From VFZN01 sp050249615 (GTDB taxonomy: Bacteria > Acidobacteriota > Vicinamibacteria > Vicinamibacterales > UBA2999), in assembly GCA_050249615.1 (NCBI GenBank), contig JBFWQE010000051.1, forward strand, positions 1 through 33,419: a stretch of DNA of 33,419 nt, written 5' to 3'. The translations under genes and the position numbers were made by a program. How positions within the stretch are numbered: the first letter of the stretch is position 1; each line of letters begins with the position of its first letter. Of the stretch, positions 1 to 6,767 are shown in pieces. Under the pieces are notes generated by a model. The model did not search any database. It was not told the origin of the DNA and worked only from the letters and a program-made list of their open reading frames with translations.

Positions 1-394
1 GCACCGGCTGGCCGTCGAAGGCCAGGTTCGGATACGGACCCTCGAGGTGGAGCCGGACGTCGTCATCGAGCCTCAGCTTGTGCTCGAGGGCGGCCTGGGC
101 CAGCAAGGCGCCGACAAAGGTCTTCGAAATCGACGCGATGGGATAGAGGGTCCCGTCGTCGGGCGGCCGGCCCGTGCGCCTGTCGCGCACGCCGAAGTGA
201 TAGCTGTGGCGCTCGCCCTGGTCCAGGACGCCGATGGAGAGGCCGGCTGTTCCGGGCAGGGACAGGTAGTCGCCCGCCGCCGACGCGACGAGGGCGTCGA
301 TGCCGGATGCTGCCGGAGGCGTCGCGCCAGGCATGGCGCCGCTTGCGATCGTCGAAAGTGTGGCTGCCGCCAGTGCGGCGCTGATTCGCTTCAT
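1..394 (-). CDS. Exported serine hydrolase of the beta-lactamase (class C/PBP-like) family, N-terminal part
   Basis: The reverse strand is open from an ATG at 394 to the window edge, giving 131 residues with no stop. The first 25 or so residues form a signal peptide (Met-Lys-Arg, an alanine-rich hydrophobic stretch, then a small-residue region), so the enzyme should act outside the cytoplasm. The catalytic SxxK motif is visible as S88-I-S-K91, followed by T-F, exactly as in class C beta-lactamases, esterase-like EstB proteins and DD-peptidases. The Tyr and HTG/KTG motifs would lie beyond the edge. The substrate cannot be told; most members of this very broad family are peptidases or esterases, not antibiotic-resistance enzymes. 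Unlike the relative at 5609-6676, this copy keeps its nucleophile and general base. I see no clear ribosome binding site, so the start rests on the fit of the signal peptide. Confidence 0.85.
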   Translation of the reverse strand, partial: MKRISAALAAATLSTIASGAMPGATPPAASGIDALVASAAGDYLSLPGTAGLSIGVLDQGERHSYHFGVRDRRTGRPPDDGTLYPIASISKTFVGALLAQAALEHKLRLDDDVRLHLEGPYPNLAFDGQPV

Positions 395-570
395 CCACGT
401 GCGCGTGGCCGGTGCGGATGTTGTCAACGTGCCTGTTGGATGGTTCGACGTGGTGGATCGTTGGAATGTTGGACGCTGGCGCGCCCGGCTCTGGGGCGTC
501 CTCGTGCCTCAAGCCTTTACGGGTGGCGCAAGACAATGCCGAGTCTGAGAACAGGGTGGAACGCGCGAAG

Positions 571-790
571 ATGGTCAAGACCGTTGAAGCCGTCATCGAC
601 GAACACGGCAACGTTCGCCTCCTTGAACCCGTGGGGCCCGGGCCCGAAGGCCGCCCTCGTGACCATCCTGGACGAGCGACCGGTCGATCGCCCGTCAGAA
701 ACCGCGCTGCTGAGCGAGGCGGCGTTGGCCGAGGATTGGAGCCGGCCGGAGGAGGACGAGGCGTGGAAGCACCTGCAAGAGGTGCCGTAG
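571..790 (+). pseudogene. Frameshifted AF2212-like (DUF104) antitoxin
   Basis: The ATG at 571 opens a reading frame beginning MVKTVEAVIDEHGNVRLLEP, the usual N-terminal strand pattern of AF2212-like antitoxins. After about residue 27 the frame runs into low-complexity Arg/Gly/Pro sequence. The neighbouring frame then picks up a natural continuation (ALVTILDERPVDRPSETALL, then a Glu-rich helix) that ends at the TAG at 788-790. The span is 220 bases, not a multiple of three, so one net base has been gained (or two lost), probably in the GC-rich run around 628-650. These antitoxins normally neutralise a PemK/MazF or PIN-domain RNase encoded just downstream. A damaged PemK-like toxin follows directly, which supports the assignment. 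A sequencing error in the G/C run is the alternative to true decay. Confidence 0.7.
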
Positions 791-1031
791 ACGTCCTCTG
801 CGAGATTACGAGCAGGCCGTACGGCGACCCCAACGCCTTGCCGTTGGACGCGGCCTCTTTCGCGTCCGGCTCACTGCCTGTCGCGAGCTACGCCAGGCCT
901 GGCCGGCTCTCACCGCGAGCGCCGATCTCATCAGCAAGGAGGTTGGACAACTCACGCCCGATGCGCTGGCGCGTATCGTAGAGGCCATCGTCACGCTGCT
1001 GCGAGGGGAGGGGGCCGGCGACGCGGTGTGA
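790..1031 (+). pseudogene. PemK/MazF-type toxin remnant
   Basis: Directly after, and overlapping, the antitoxin stop, the frame reads DVLCEITSRPYGDPNALPLD and continues through SYARPGRL. This is the characteristic second half of PemK/MazF endoribonucleases. At about position 910 the frame breaks; the next frame continues LTASADLISKEVGQLTPDAL and ends at the TGA at 1029-1031. The break fits loss of a single T from an expected Leu-Phe-Thr segment. The N-terminal half, which carries the conserved 'RGDVVxVxF' strand and a catalytic arginine, is absent altogether: there is no room for it between antitoxin and fragment. The gene is therefore a truncated and frameshifted relic that cannot encode an active RNase. 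Its end touches the tRNA-like sequence at the island border. Confidence 0.7.
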
Positions 1032-1085
1032 CGCGCCCGGCCCTTCGACCAGCTCGGGGCTGGCAGGGCTCGAACCCGCGACCCC
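1029..1085 (-). repeat. Partial tRNA-Arg 3'-end copy; candidate attachment site
   Basis: Bases 1062-1085 match 4664-4687, the T-arm and variable region of the intact tRNA-Arg, at 23 of 24 positions and in the same orientation. Bases 1029-1040 match the acceptor/CCA end of that tRNA (4654-4665) at 11 of 12. The two blocks are separated here by about 21 bases containing a weak hairpin (CCCTTCGACCAGCTCGGGGC), so the remnant looks like a tRNA 3' end with a small insertion. There is no D-arm or anticodon arm, so this is not a second tRNA gene. An intact tRNA whose 3' end faces the island, plus a 3'-end copy at the far border, is the normal arrangement left by tRNA-targeting integrases. Chance similarity of conserved T-arm bases is the alternative. 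Confidence 0.5.
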
Positions 1086-1092
1086 TCAGGGG

Positions 1093-2502
1093 TCACTTGC
1101 CTCGACGTGGCTCAAGCTCATTCACTCTCACGCGCAATGTGCCAGCGCCTCCTGTGATCTGCCGCTGCCTGTTACGAACGGCGACAAGCGACCCGCTGAC
1201 TGGCACCTTGAATCCGAACTGCGCCTGGTTGCCGCTCGCGATGATAGGTTCCGGCTCACTTGAGAACGCCACAACCGTCACCTCGGCAGACAGGTTCTGT
1301 TCGACGCCCACTTTGGCGCGCAATTCAACTCGCCGACGGGCACCAGGGGCAAGCCCGTGAAATCCAAGTAGTGAGAAGACCTTCCCATAGTCATCCTCAA
1401 GATCGATGATGAAGGCGTCGAGTGATATCTCGATAGGCCCAGTCATCACCCTTGGCGCGTTCGGATCTTCGTCTAGCAAGATCACCATATCTTGGGATGA
1501 CGAACCGACTTCACTGGCAGTAACCTGCACATAGACCGCGTACTTGTGTTCCTGGCTCAAATTGGCCACCTCAAAGTAAGCCTCATGTCGCTGTCCATCT
1601 GCCCAGAGGACCACTGAGGCCGGAGACACTGACAACCCAGTCTCGTCGGCGTGGGGTGGCGGCGCGCTTGGCGACTGACCGAACTCATCGTTGAAGCTGT
1701 TGATCGTCTGTTCGATATAGTCGGACAGGCCCTTCAAGAATTCGGTGACCTTCTCGTGGCGGCCGTTCGAGTGGACCTTGATCGCGGGCGTAATCGAAAG
1801 GCCACCCACCAGTTCCACCTTGCTTGTCGGTTTCATCGTGGTGATGCGGACGAGTTCCGTACCCGGTGTCAATTGAGCCCCGATGTTGAGCCACATCCCG
1901 CCGGGACCTCGCTTCGTTCGTGGCCCGTTCAAAAACTTGAAATGCGCCTCGCTGCCTCGTCTCAATCCAACGAATGTCTGAGCCACGATCGGAGAGCGGT
2001 GCTTGTCAGCGATGTTGAGTTCATTGAGCAGCCAGAGCGGATGCATATCGAATGCGGCGCCGCGCTGGAATGGCTGTAGTGAGTGGATGCGCGCCAGTGC
2101 AGTGGGGGAGATGGCGTTCCTCAGTCGGTTGGTCTGGTGGTCAAATACCTCGGCAGCCGTTCGTCGTGTCCCCTTCACGTTCTTGCCGCGGCCCACGATT
2201 GGGAAGGCACTGTTGAAATCGGGTGCTGTAGTCGTGCGAGCGACCACGAGTTGATACACCAGGTGATCGAGGGAGGACCGCAGGTGATGCAGCGCCTCTC
2301 CCACGAGGCTTGATAGCGTGGGATCTGGCGGAGGCGGCTTGCTTACCACGAGCACGAGCTGTGAAGCGGCCTCGTCATAGCGCGCCTCAAGACCGACGCC
2401 GTGGGCGTCGTCCTGGGGCCACGCCTTGAGGTGCCCTTCGATTGCGCGGATGCGATCTCTGGCCCGCTCAACCCTTATGTGGAGGTTCGTCAGACTCAGC
2501 AT
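1093..2502 (-). CDS. Unrecognised 469-residue protein, island cargo
   Basis: The predicted protein starts MLSLTNLHIRVERARDRIRA and has a helical N-terminal part with the segment LVGEALHHLRSSLDHLVYQL (about residues 75-95). That segment recurs in a loose family of uncharacterised bacterial proteins; I cannot assign a function. The C-terminal third looks like a beta-sandwich (alternating hydrophobic strands; a Ser/Pro-rich linker around residues 285-300 separates it). There is no signal peptide or transmembrane segment, so it is probably cytoplasmic. I chose the ATG at 2502 over an in-frame TTG eight codons upstream; neither has a good Shine-Dalgarno sequence. It lies 32 bases downstream of the disrupted gene at 2535-3098 on the same strand, so the two probably formed one transcript. 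Base composition is visibly less GC-rich than in the flanking genes, in keeping with transfer. Confidence 0.75.
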   Translation of the reverse strand: MLSLTNLHIRVERARDRIRAIEGHLKAWPQDDAHGVGLEARYDEAASQLVLVVSKPPPPDPTLSSLVGEALHHLRSSLDHLVYQLVVARTTTAPDFNSAFPIVGRGKNVKGTRRTAAEVFDHQTNRLRNAISPTALARIHSLQPFQRGAAFDMHPLWLLNELNIADKHRSPIVAQTFVGLRRGSEAHFKFLNGPRTKRGPGGMWLNIGAQLTPGTELVRITTMKPTSKVELVGGLSITPAIKVHSNGRHEKVTEFLKGLSDYIEQTINSFNDEFGQSPSAPPPHADETGLSVSPASVVLWADGQRHEAYFEVANLSQEHKYAVYVQVTASEVGSSSQDMVILLDEDPNAPRVMTGPIEISLDAFIIDLEDDYGKVFSLLGFHGLAPGARRRVELRAKVGVEQNLSAEVTVVAFSSEPEPIIASGNQAQFGFKVPVSGSLVAVRNRQRQITGGAGTLRVRVNELEPRRGK

Positions 2503-2534
2503 CGTTGCAGAGTAGGCTGCGGTCAACGCGTCAT

Positions 2535-3098
2535 TCAGAAGGTACGGTCTCCATGCGGTGACGCGATTGTGATCGCGCGCGCAGCCATGTCCACACCTGG
2601 GGGCTCAACCGCTTCGAGGTACCCCTTCGCGTACCCGGCCCCACCGAGGGCAACCTGAAACAGTCCGCCCGCGTAGTGGGCGGGGTCCTCCACAGGCAAC
2701 TTGATCGTGAACCAACCGACCTGTTCACCGCTCAGTATCGCATCAGTCCGCGAAGGAGCCAGCCAGCGCAGCCCGTGCTTATCGCTGTCCTCGGCAAGCA
2801 CTATGTTCGCAGTCCACCCTCGAGGTGCAGAGATGGTCGTGGCCGGTATGGTGAGTTCATTTAGATTGAAGCCCAGCGGGAGCACACGAAGCTGCAAGCC
2901 CTGGACCTGCTCATTACCAATGTGCAGGGCCGTGATCGGTTGCTCACGTTCATTGAGAACGCTGTAGCCGTACGTAACGGCGTCCGGCGTGACCTGCTTG
3001 TATACAAACACGCGGACGCCCGAGTAGTCCTGACGCTCTGACGCCATAGATGCAGACAGCACCGCTACAAGCAATCCGAGAGCACATGGAGTGAGTGC
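2535..3098 (-). pseudogene. Secreted protein of unknown function, 5' end cut off by an IS
   Basis: The reverse strand encodes about 187 residues beginning with ALTPCALGLLVAVLSASMAS, a clear signal-peptide core that lacks its own start codon. The mature part (SERQDYSGVRVFVYKQVTP onward) has beta-rich segments and no family I recognise. The IS256-type element begins at 3107. On its far side (4473-4484) the reverse strand reads ATG CCA TTC GTA. Joining that to GCA CTC ACT at 3098 gives an in-frame start, Met-Pro-Phe-Val-Ala-Leu-Thr, ahead of the signal peptide. The parsimonious reading is that the element landed after codon 4. An in-frame GTG at 3167 inside the element could still drive a hybrid protein, but with a poor N-terminus for export. 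The damage could also reduce expression of the gene at 1093-2502. Confidence 0.65.
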
Positions 3099-3106
3099 TA
3101 CGGTTA

Positions 3107-3124
3107 GTTGAAATTCGGGTGACG
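3107..3124 (+). repeat. Left terminal inverted repeat of the IS
   Basis: GTTGAAATTCGGGTGACG; it pairs with the inverted copy at 4456-4472, with a one-base insertion here. It marks the left end of the element. Confidence 0.8.
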
Positions 3125-3185
3125 ACCCCGTATAGGAGTGAGTGTTGTTCCTGGCAGAACGACCCACTTCAAGGAGTCATCACCC

Positions 3186-4445
3186 ATGGCACGCACCGTA
3201 CGACAGATCCGGAAGAAAGGAAAGCGGCAACCGATGGCGCCGGTCGCTGTGGCAACCGTAGCCGAGGTCGATGCTCGCGTCGCGTTGATTCAAGCCCTGA
3301 TCCCGGTGGGCCTCGAGGCCTTCCACGCCGAGCTGCAGCGTGAGCTCGTGAGCTTAGTCGGCGAGCGGTATGCGCGCACGGGCCGGCAGCCCGGCCTGGT
3401 GCGCTGGACGCCGCAAGCCGGGTCGATCTACCTGGCGGACCAGAAGCTGCCGATCACCGTGCCGCGCGTGCGCGACCGCCGACACAATCGCGAAGTACCC
3501 CTGGCCACGTATCAGCAGTTCCAAGTGCCGCGGCAGCTGGACACGGGGCTGCTGCAGCGAGTGCTGGGGGGACTCGCGACGCGGGAGTATGCCCGGTGCG
3601 CGGAGGCGGTGCCCGCGGCCTTCGGACTCAGTGCCTCCTCCGTCTCGCGTCGGTTCATCCGCGCGAGTGCGCGCCAGTTGCAGGCGCTGCTGGAGCGCCG
3701 GCTCGATACCGAGATGTTCCTGGCGATCGTGATCGACGGGAAGACCTTCGCGGACGACGGGATGGTCACGGCGGTGGGCGTGACCCTCGACGGCCGGAAG
3801 GTCGTCCTTGGCTTCGTCCAGACGGCCACGGAGAATCGGCGCGTCTGTGCGGGGTTCCTCCGTGGGCTGGTGGAGCGCGGGCTCCGTGCGGAGGAAGGGC
3901 TGTTGGTGGTCACCGATGGCGCGAAAGGGCTCCACGCGGCGGTCGACGAGGTGTTCGGCACCGCGGCGGTGCTCCAGCGGTGTCAGTGGCACAAACGGGA
4001 GAACGTCGTCAGCTACCTGCCCGAGAAGCACCGGGCGTCCATCCGGCGGAAACTGCAGGCGGCGTACGAGCAGCCGACCTACGAGGCGGCCGCGAAGGCC
4101 TTGAAGCAGGTGCGCCAAGAGCTGCGCTTGTTGAACGCCTCGGCGCTGGCCAGTCTCGAGGAGGGACTGGAGGAGACGCTGACGCTGCACCGGCTCGGGG
4201 TCTTTCGCGAGCTCGGGATCAGCTTAAAGACCACGAACCTGCTCGAATCGATCCACGCGAAGGTGGAGGCGCGCGTCCAGCGGGTGGATCATTGGCGCAA
4301 CAGTGACCAGAAGCAGCGCTGGCTCGCCACGGCGCTCCTCGACCTGGAGCCACAGCTCCGCCGCATCAAGAACTATCAGGCCTTGCCGCTGCTGCGGCAG
4401 GCGCTGCAACAGCATGTGACGAAGGAGAAGAAGTCAGCCGCGTAA
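3186..4445 (+). CDS. IS256-family (mutator-type) DDE transposase
   Basis: The 419-residue protein belongs to the Transposase_mut family, which excises and inserts the surrounding element. The catalytic triad is visible: Asp in LAIVIDGKTF, Asp in LLVVTDGAKGL and Glu in TTNLLESIHAK. The family's conserved CQWHK segment follows the second Asp. The Lys/Arg-rich N-terminus (MARTVRQIRKKGKR) and the helical region before the first Asp are the likely terminal-repeat-binding parts. The start at 3186 is fixed by an AAGGAG ribosome binding site at 3171-3176, nine bases upstream; an upstream in-frame start at 3138 lacks one. The frame is complete, with no truncation or frameshift, and the stop lies 10 bases before the right terminal repeat. 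Confidence 0.95.
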   Translation: MARTVRQIRKKGKRQPMAPVAVATVAEVDARVALIQALIPVGLEAFHAELQRELVSLVGERYARTGRQPGLVRWTPQAGSIYLADQKLPITVPRVRDRRHNREVPLATYQQFQVPRQLDTGLLQRVLGGLATREYARCAEAVPAAFGLSASSVSRRFIRASARQLQALLERRLDTEMFLAIVIDGKTFADDGMVTAVGVTLDGRKVVLGFVQTATENRRVCAGFLRGLVERGLRAEEGLLVVTDGAKGLHAAVDEVFGTAAVLQRCQWHKRENVVSYLPEKHRASIRRKLQAAYEQPTYEAAAKALKQVRQELRLLNASALASLEEGLEETLTLHRLGVFRELGISLKTTNLLESIHAKVEARVQRVDHWRNSDQKQRWLATALLDLEPQLRRIKNYQALPLLRQALQQHVTKEKKSAA

Positions 4446-4455
4446 ACCAGGGCCC

Positions 4456-4472
4456 CGTCACCCAATTTCAAC
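4456..4472 (-). repeat. Right terminal inverted repeat of the IS
   Basis: Reads GTTGAAATTGGGTGACG on the reverse strand and matches the left end over 17 bases. It lies directly behind the transposase stop codon and just before the codons GTA-TTC-CCA-ATG (read backwards) of the interrupted gene. Confidence 0.8.
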
Positions 4473-4653
4473 TACGAATGGCATTGACTCAGCACATGCC
4501 TTGCGGATGGTTCCCATGGTCGTCCTCCTCAAGGCCGAGGCCGGTTGGCCGACCGGACGTGCTCATTCGCGGCGCCGCACGCGGCTGAGGCGTGTCACCG
4601 GCTCACCGATCTCGCTGGCGTTGCAAACTCGCTGCAAACGGCACCCCGAAAAC

Positions 4654-4730
4654 TGGCGCGCCCGGCAGGGCTCGAACCTGCGACCCCCGGCTTAGAAGGC
4701 CGGTGCTCTATCCAACTGAGCTACGGGCGC
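4654..4730 (-). tRNA. tRNA-Arg (anticodon UCU)
   Basis: The reverse strand folds as a complete cloverleaf. The acceptor strands GCGCCCG/CGGGCGC pair fully, with discriminator G and a genome-encoded CCA (4654-4656). The D-arm contains AGCTCAGTTGGATAGAGC. The anticodon stem is CCGGC/GCCGG around the loop CTTCTAA, so the anticodon is TCT and it decodes AGA/AGG arginine codons. The T-arm is GCAGG-TTCGAGC-CCTGC. Its 3' end faces the island at 1032-4650, and part of that 3' end recurs at 1029-1085, so this gene is the likely integration target. Between it and the interrupted start codon at 4484 are about 170 bases in which I see no gene. Confidence 0.97.
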
Positions 4731-4752
4731 ACACCAGGCCTCAGGCGGCCTG

Positions 4753-4785
4753 AAAGTGAGCAGTGAGAAGTGAAAAGTGAGAAGC
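4753..4785 (+). repeat. Heptad tandem repeat, GTGAGAA family
   Basis: Successive 7-base units GTGAGCA, GTGAGAA, GTGAAAA, GTGAGAA lie just upstream of the tRNA-Arg 5' end. This is one of several 7-base-period arrays found only in spacers of this window. Confidence 0.75.
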
Positions 4786-4839
4786 CCGATCCATCCGTGC
4801 TGTCCCGATCGTACAAGGGTAAGGTACCGCGCGACAAGC

Positions 4840-4927
4840 CCGACTCCCGGCGCATTTCACTCCCGACGCGATTCCCTCCCGGTAGCGCTCGTCCGACTCC
4901 CCAATTCCCGGTTCCGACTCCCGACAC
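4840..4927 (-). repeat. Degenerate heptad repeat, GGGAGTC family
   Basis: Read on the reverse strand, straight after the stop of the barrel gene, units such as GGGAGTC, GGAACCG, GGGAATT, GGGGAGTC and again GGGAGTC recur, becoming less regular away from the gene. The same family, also just after a stop and on the coding strand, occurs at 31546-31574. Confidence 0.6.
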
Positions 4928-4929
4928 CG

Positions 4930-5532
4930 TCAGTAACGCAACACCAACCCCACGCTCCCGCGCCAGAACCGCACCCGCGCGCCGGTGCCCGCGATTAGAT
5001 CGTCGCCCTCGCCCAGGCTGCGGAAGTAGCGCAGATCGAACCGCACGCCGACGCTGTTGGACACCATCCCGATAGCGCCGCCCCCGAACGACACCGCGGG
5101 CATCGTGCTCCGGATGGGAAACACCGACGTGATGTCCCGCGCCTCGGCCCGCATCAGGCCCCCGCCCGCCACCACGTACGGTCGGAGCGACTCCCGCGTC
5201 ACGCTGAGCGGCAGCGTCAGGACGACGCTCCCGGTCAGGCTCGTGACGAAACTGCCGGGAAACACGAGCGCCCGGTCGCCCCGTTCGAAGAACCCGGGCA
5301 CGTACCCGACGTCCCCCTCGAGACCCAGGATGCCCGTGCCCACCAGCGCCACCGAGGCGCCCAGCGCGCTGGCGGTCTCGCCCGCGCCCCGCTCGAGGTC
5401 TGCGAAGAGCGCGCTTCCGCCGCCGAAGGTGAAGCCGAGATACGGGATGACCAGCAGGTCCTGCGCCGCCGCCGGCACCGGCGCCAGGAGCAGGAGCGAC
5501 ACGACGAGCAGGAGCGTCGAACGACGGCGCAT
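4930..5532 (-). CDS. Small outer-membrane beta-barrel protein
   Basis: The 200-residue product starts MRRRSTLLLVVSLLLLAPVP and has a textbook signal peptide ending AAA-QD. The rest is a run of alternating strands rich in Gly, aromatic and beta-branched residues (for example YLGFTFGGGSALF, SFGGGAIGMVSNSVGVRFDL) and it ends in an aromatic residue (Leu-Arg-Tyr). This is the pattern of 8-stranded OmpA/OmpW-like barrels inserted by the BAM machinery. No periplasmic domain is present. I chose the ATG at 5532 because upstream in-frame codons add only a non-hydrophobic Arg-rich extension. It lies 76 bases downstream of the beta-lactamase-like gene on the same strand, so co-transcription is likely. 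No specific substrate or role can be inferred. Confidence 0.8.
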   Translation of the reverse strand: MRRRSTLLLVVSLLLLAPVPAAAQDLLVIPYLGFTFGGGSALFADLERGAGETASALGASVALVGTGILGLEGDVGYVPGFFERGDRALVFPGSFVTSLTGSVVLTLPLSVTRESLRPYVVAGGGLMRAEARDITSVFPIRSTMPAVSFGGGAIGMVSNSVGVRFDLRYFRSLGEGDDLIAGTGARVRFWRGSVGLVLRY

Positions 5533-5608
5533 GGTCAGCAGGCGGGAGCGCACGGAGCGGCCGCGGGCCCTCAGTGTCGGTCGGGCCGGGGCGTCGGTCA
5601 AGAAATCC

Positions 5609-6676
5609 CTAGAAGAACAGCCGCAGGAAGATCTTCACGAACGGCGAGGCCGTCACGTCCCCCTGCTCGAGGCCCGCCCCGCGGCTGAGGCCGTCGCTGT
5701 TCGCCAGCATGATGAGCGTGAGCCGGCGTGACGGCAGCTTCAGGATCAGTGCCGAGTACGCATCGGGGATCTGGCTGAAGTGCCACACCAGCTTCTCGCC
5801 CTGGTAGGTCTGCACGAACCAGCCGAGGCCCGTCGGAAGCGGCGTCCCGGTGAAATTCGCGGGGCTCCACGCCACACCCAGGGTGTCCGGCAGCAGCAGG
5901 ATGCCGTCGTCCAGGGCGCGGTCGAACTTCGCCAGGTCCATGACGGTGGAGACCAGGCCGTCCGCGGCCGACAGCCCGCGAGGGGTCTGATCGTTGCGGG
6001 AAGCGCGCCCGTTCCGGTCCACGCGGTACGGGACGGCCACACGGGCCAGCACGGCGGCGTAACGATCCAGCGCCGGCTTCTCGAAGAGGTCACGCGCGGG
6101 GTTGCCCTCGACCCCCAGATCCTGTCCGGGCACCGAATCCACCATCGCGAGCCGGTCCAGCACATCCTCGGTCAGCGCCTCGCGGAAGGGCTCGCCGCTG
6201 CAGTCTTCGGCGACGTGGCTCAGCGCGGCGTAGCGCGTCTCGTCGTACCGGAACCGCCCGGCCGGCGCGCCGTCCGAGGCGTGAGCCAGGACGTGGCGCA
6301 CGGTGGCCAACGGCTCAGGGAAGCCCGGCGCCCATCGGACGACCGGCTCGTCGATGTTCAGCAAGCCCCGCTCCGAGCACTCACCCAGCAGCACCGCCGA
6401 TACCGTCTGCGTGAGTCCGCCGACCGGATAAGGGGTGTCCGGTGTGGCCGGCACGCTGCCCTCCGCATCCTGCTGGCCGAACCCGCGCTGCCAGACGATT
6501 TGTCCGTCTCTCAGGATGACCGCCGACAGCCCGGGGATGCCGGTCTGCTGGCGCAGCGAGTCCAGGTAGCGCTCGAAGAGCGACTCGAGCAGGACCTGGC
6601 CCTGTCCGGCCCCGGGGGCGGCCACGGCAAGGGTGGCCAGCACGGCGATGGCGACCACGCGGAGGCGTTGAATCAT
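5609..6676 (-). CDS. Exported beta-lactamase-fold protein lacking the catalytic motifs
   Basis: The 355-residue protein has a signal peptide (residues 1-24) and overall class C beta-lactamase/PBP4-like order: the N-terminal strands GIPGLSAVILRDGQIVWQRG, then AEGSVPATPDTPYPVGGLTQ at the active-site helix, RHVLAHASDGA, a long middle region and a C-terminal sheet ending in LIMLANSDGL. Where active members have SxxK, this protein has G87-L-T-Q90, so both the nucleophile and the lysine are gone. The usual Tyr-Ser-Asn motif appears as Y-D-E (in FRYDETRY), and the HTG/KTG strand reads WHFSQI. The frame is otherwise intact, so it is a pseudo-enzyme and not a broken gene; it may bind a ligand or a partner. 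The start is the ATG at 6676; a TATCAT -10-like box lies about 20 bases upstream. Confidence 0.8.
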   Translation of the reverse strand: MIQRLRVVAIAVLATLAVAAPGAGQGQVLLESLFERYLDSLRQQTGIPGLSAVILRDGQIVWQRGFGQQDAEGSVPATPDTPYPVGGLTQTVSAVLLGECSERGLLNIDEPVVRWAPGFPEPLATVRHVLAHASDGAPAGRFRYDETRYAALSHVAEDCSGEPFREALTEDVLDRLAMVDSVPGQDLGVEGNPARDLFEKPALDRYAAVLARVAVPYRVDRNGRASRNDQTPRGLSAADGLVSTVMDLAKFDRALDDGILLLPDTLGVAWSPANFTGTPLPTGLGWFVQTYQGEKLVWHFSQIPDAYSALILKLPSRRLTLIMLANSDGLSRGAGLEQGDVTASPFVKIFLRLFF

Positions 6677-6752
6677 GGTGCCGCTAACTGGCTGGAATGA
6701 TAGCACCTTCACCACTGGGACAAACCCCCGTCCGGAGAGGGCCCGGGTGTGT

Positions 6753-6758
6753 TACAGT
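6753..6758 (+). promoter_or_regulatory. -10 box of a probable leaderless promoter
   Basis: TACAGT lies exactly nine bases before the GTG at 6768. The same TACANT-9 bases-start spacing occurs before pdxH and the gene at 12816-15527. A transcript starting 6-9 bases after such a box would begin at the start codon. No convincing -35 is seen. Confidence 0.45.
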
Positions 6759-6767
6759 CTCCGACTG

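Larger units (their letters stand above)
3107..4472 (+). mobile_element. IS256-family insertion sequence
   Basis: A single transposase gene (3186-4445) is enclosed by terminal inverted repeats: 3107-3124 (GTTGAAATTCGGGTGACG) and the complement of 4456-4472 (GTTGAAATTGGGTGACG). They are identical except for one extra C in the left copy. Total length is about 1.37 kb, normal for the family. The expected 8-9 base target duplication is poorly conserved: 3099-3106 and 4473-4480 share TACG and agree at 5 of 8 positions, so it has either decayed or arose differently. The element sits inside the secreted-protein gene at 2535-3098. The intact transposase frame suggests a fairly recent insertion. Confidence 0.85.

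Noticed and set aside
63..833. 256-residue reverse-strand frame covering the first 800 bases
   Set aside because: It is Arg/Pro/Gly-rich and in the wrong frame relative to the beta-lactamase-like gene, whose SxxK motif and signal peptide fix the real frame; it also covers the toxin-antitoxin relic.
1056..1095. A second tRNA gene on the reverse strand
   Set aside because: Only T-arm and part of an acceptor end are present; upstream sequence is the end of a protein gene and there is no anticodon or D-arm.
4501..4766. Short forward open frames across the tRNA containing 'GSNLRP' and 'GLEPAT'-like peptides
   Set aside because: They are translations of the tRNA-Arg T-arm and anticodon region on the opposite strand, a well-known artefact, and have no other coding signs.
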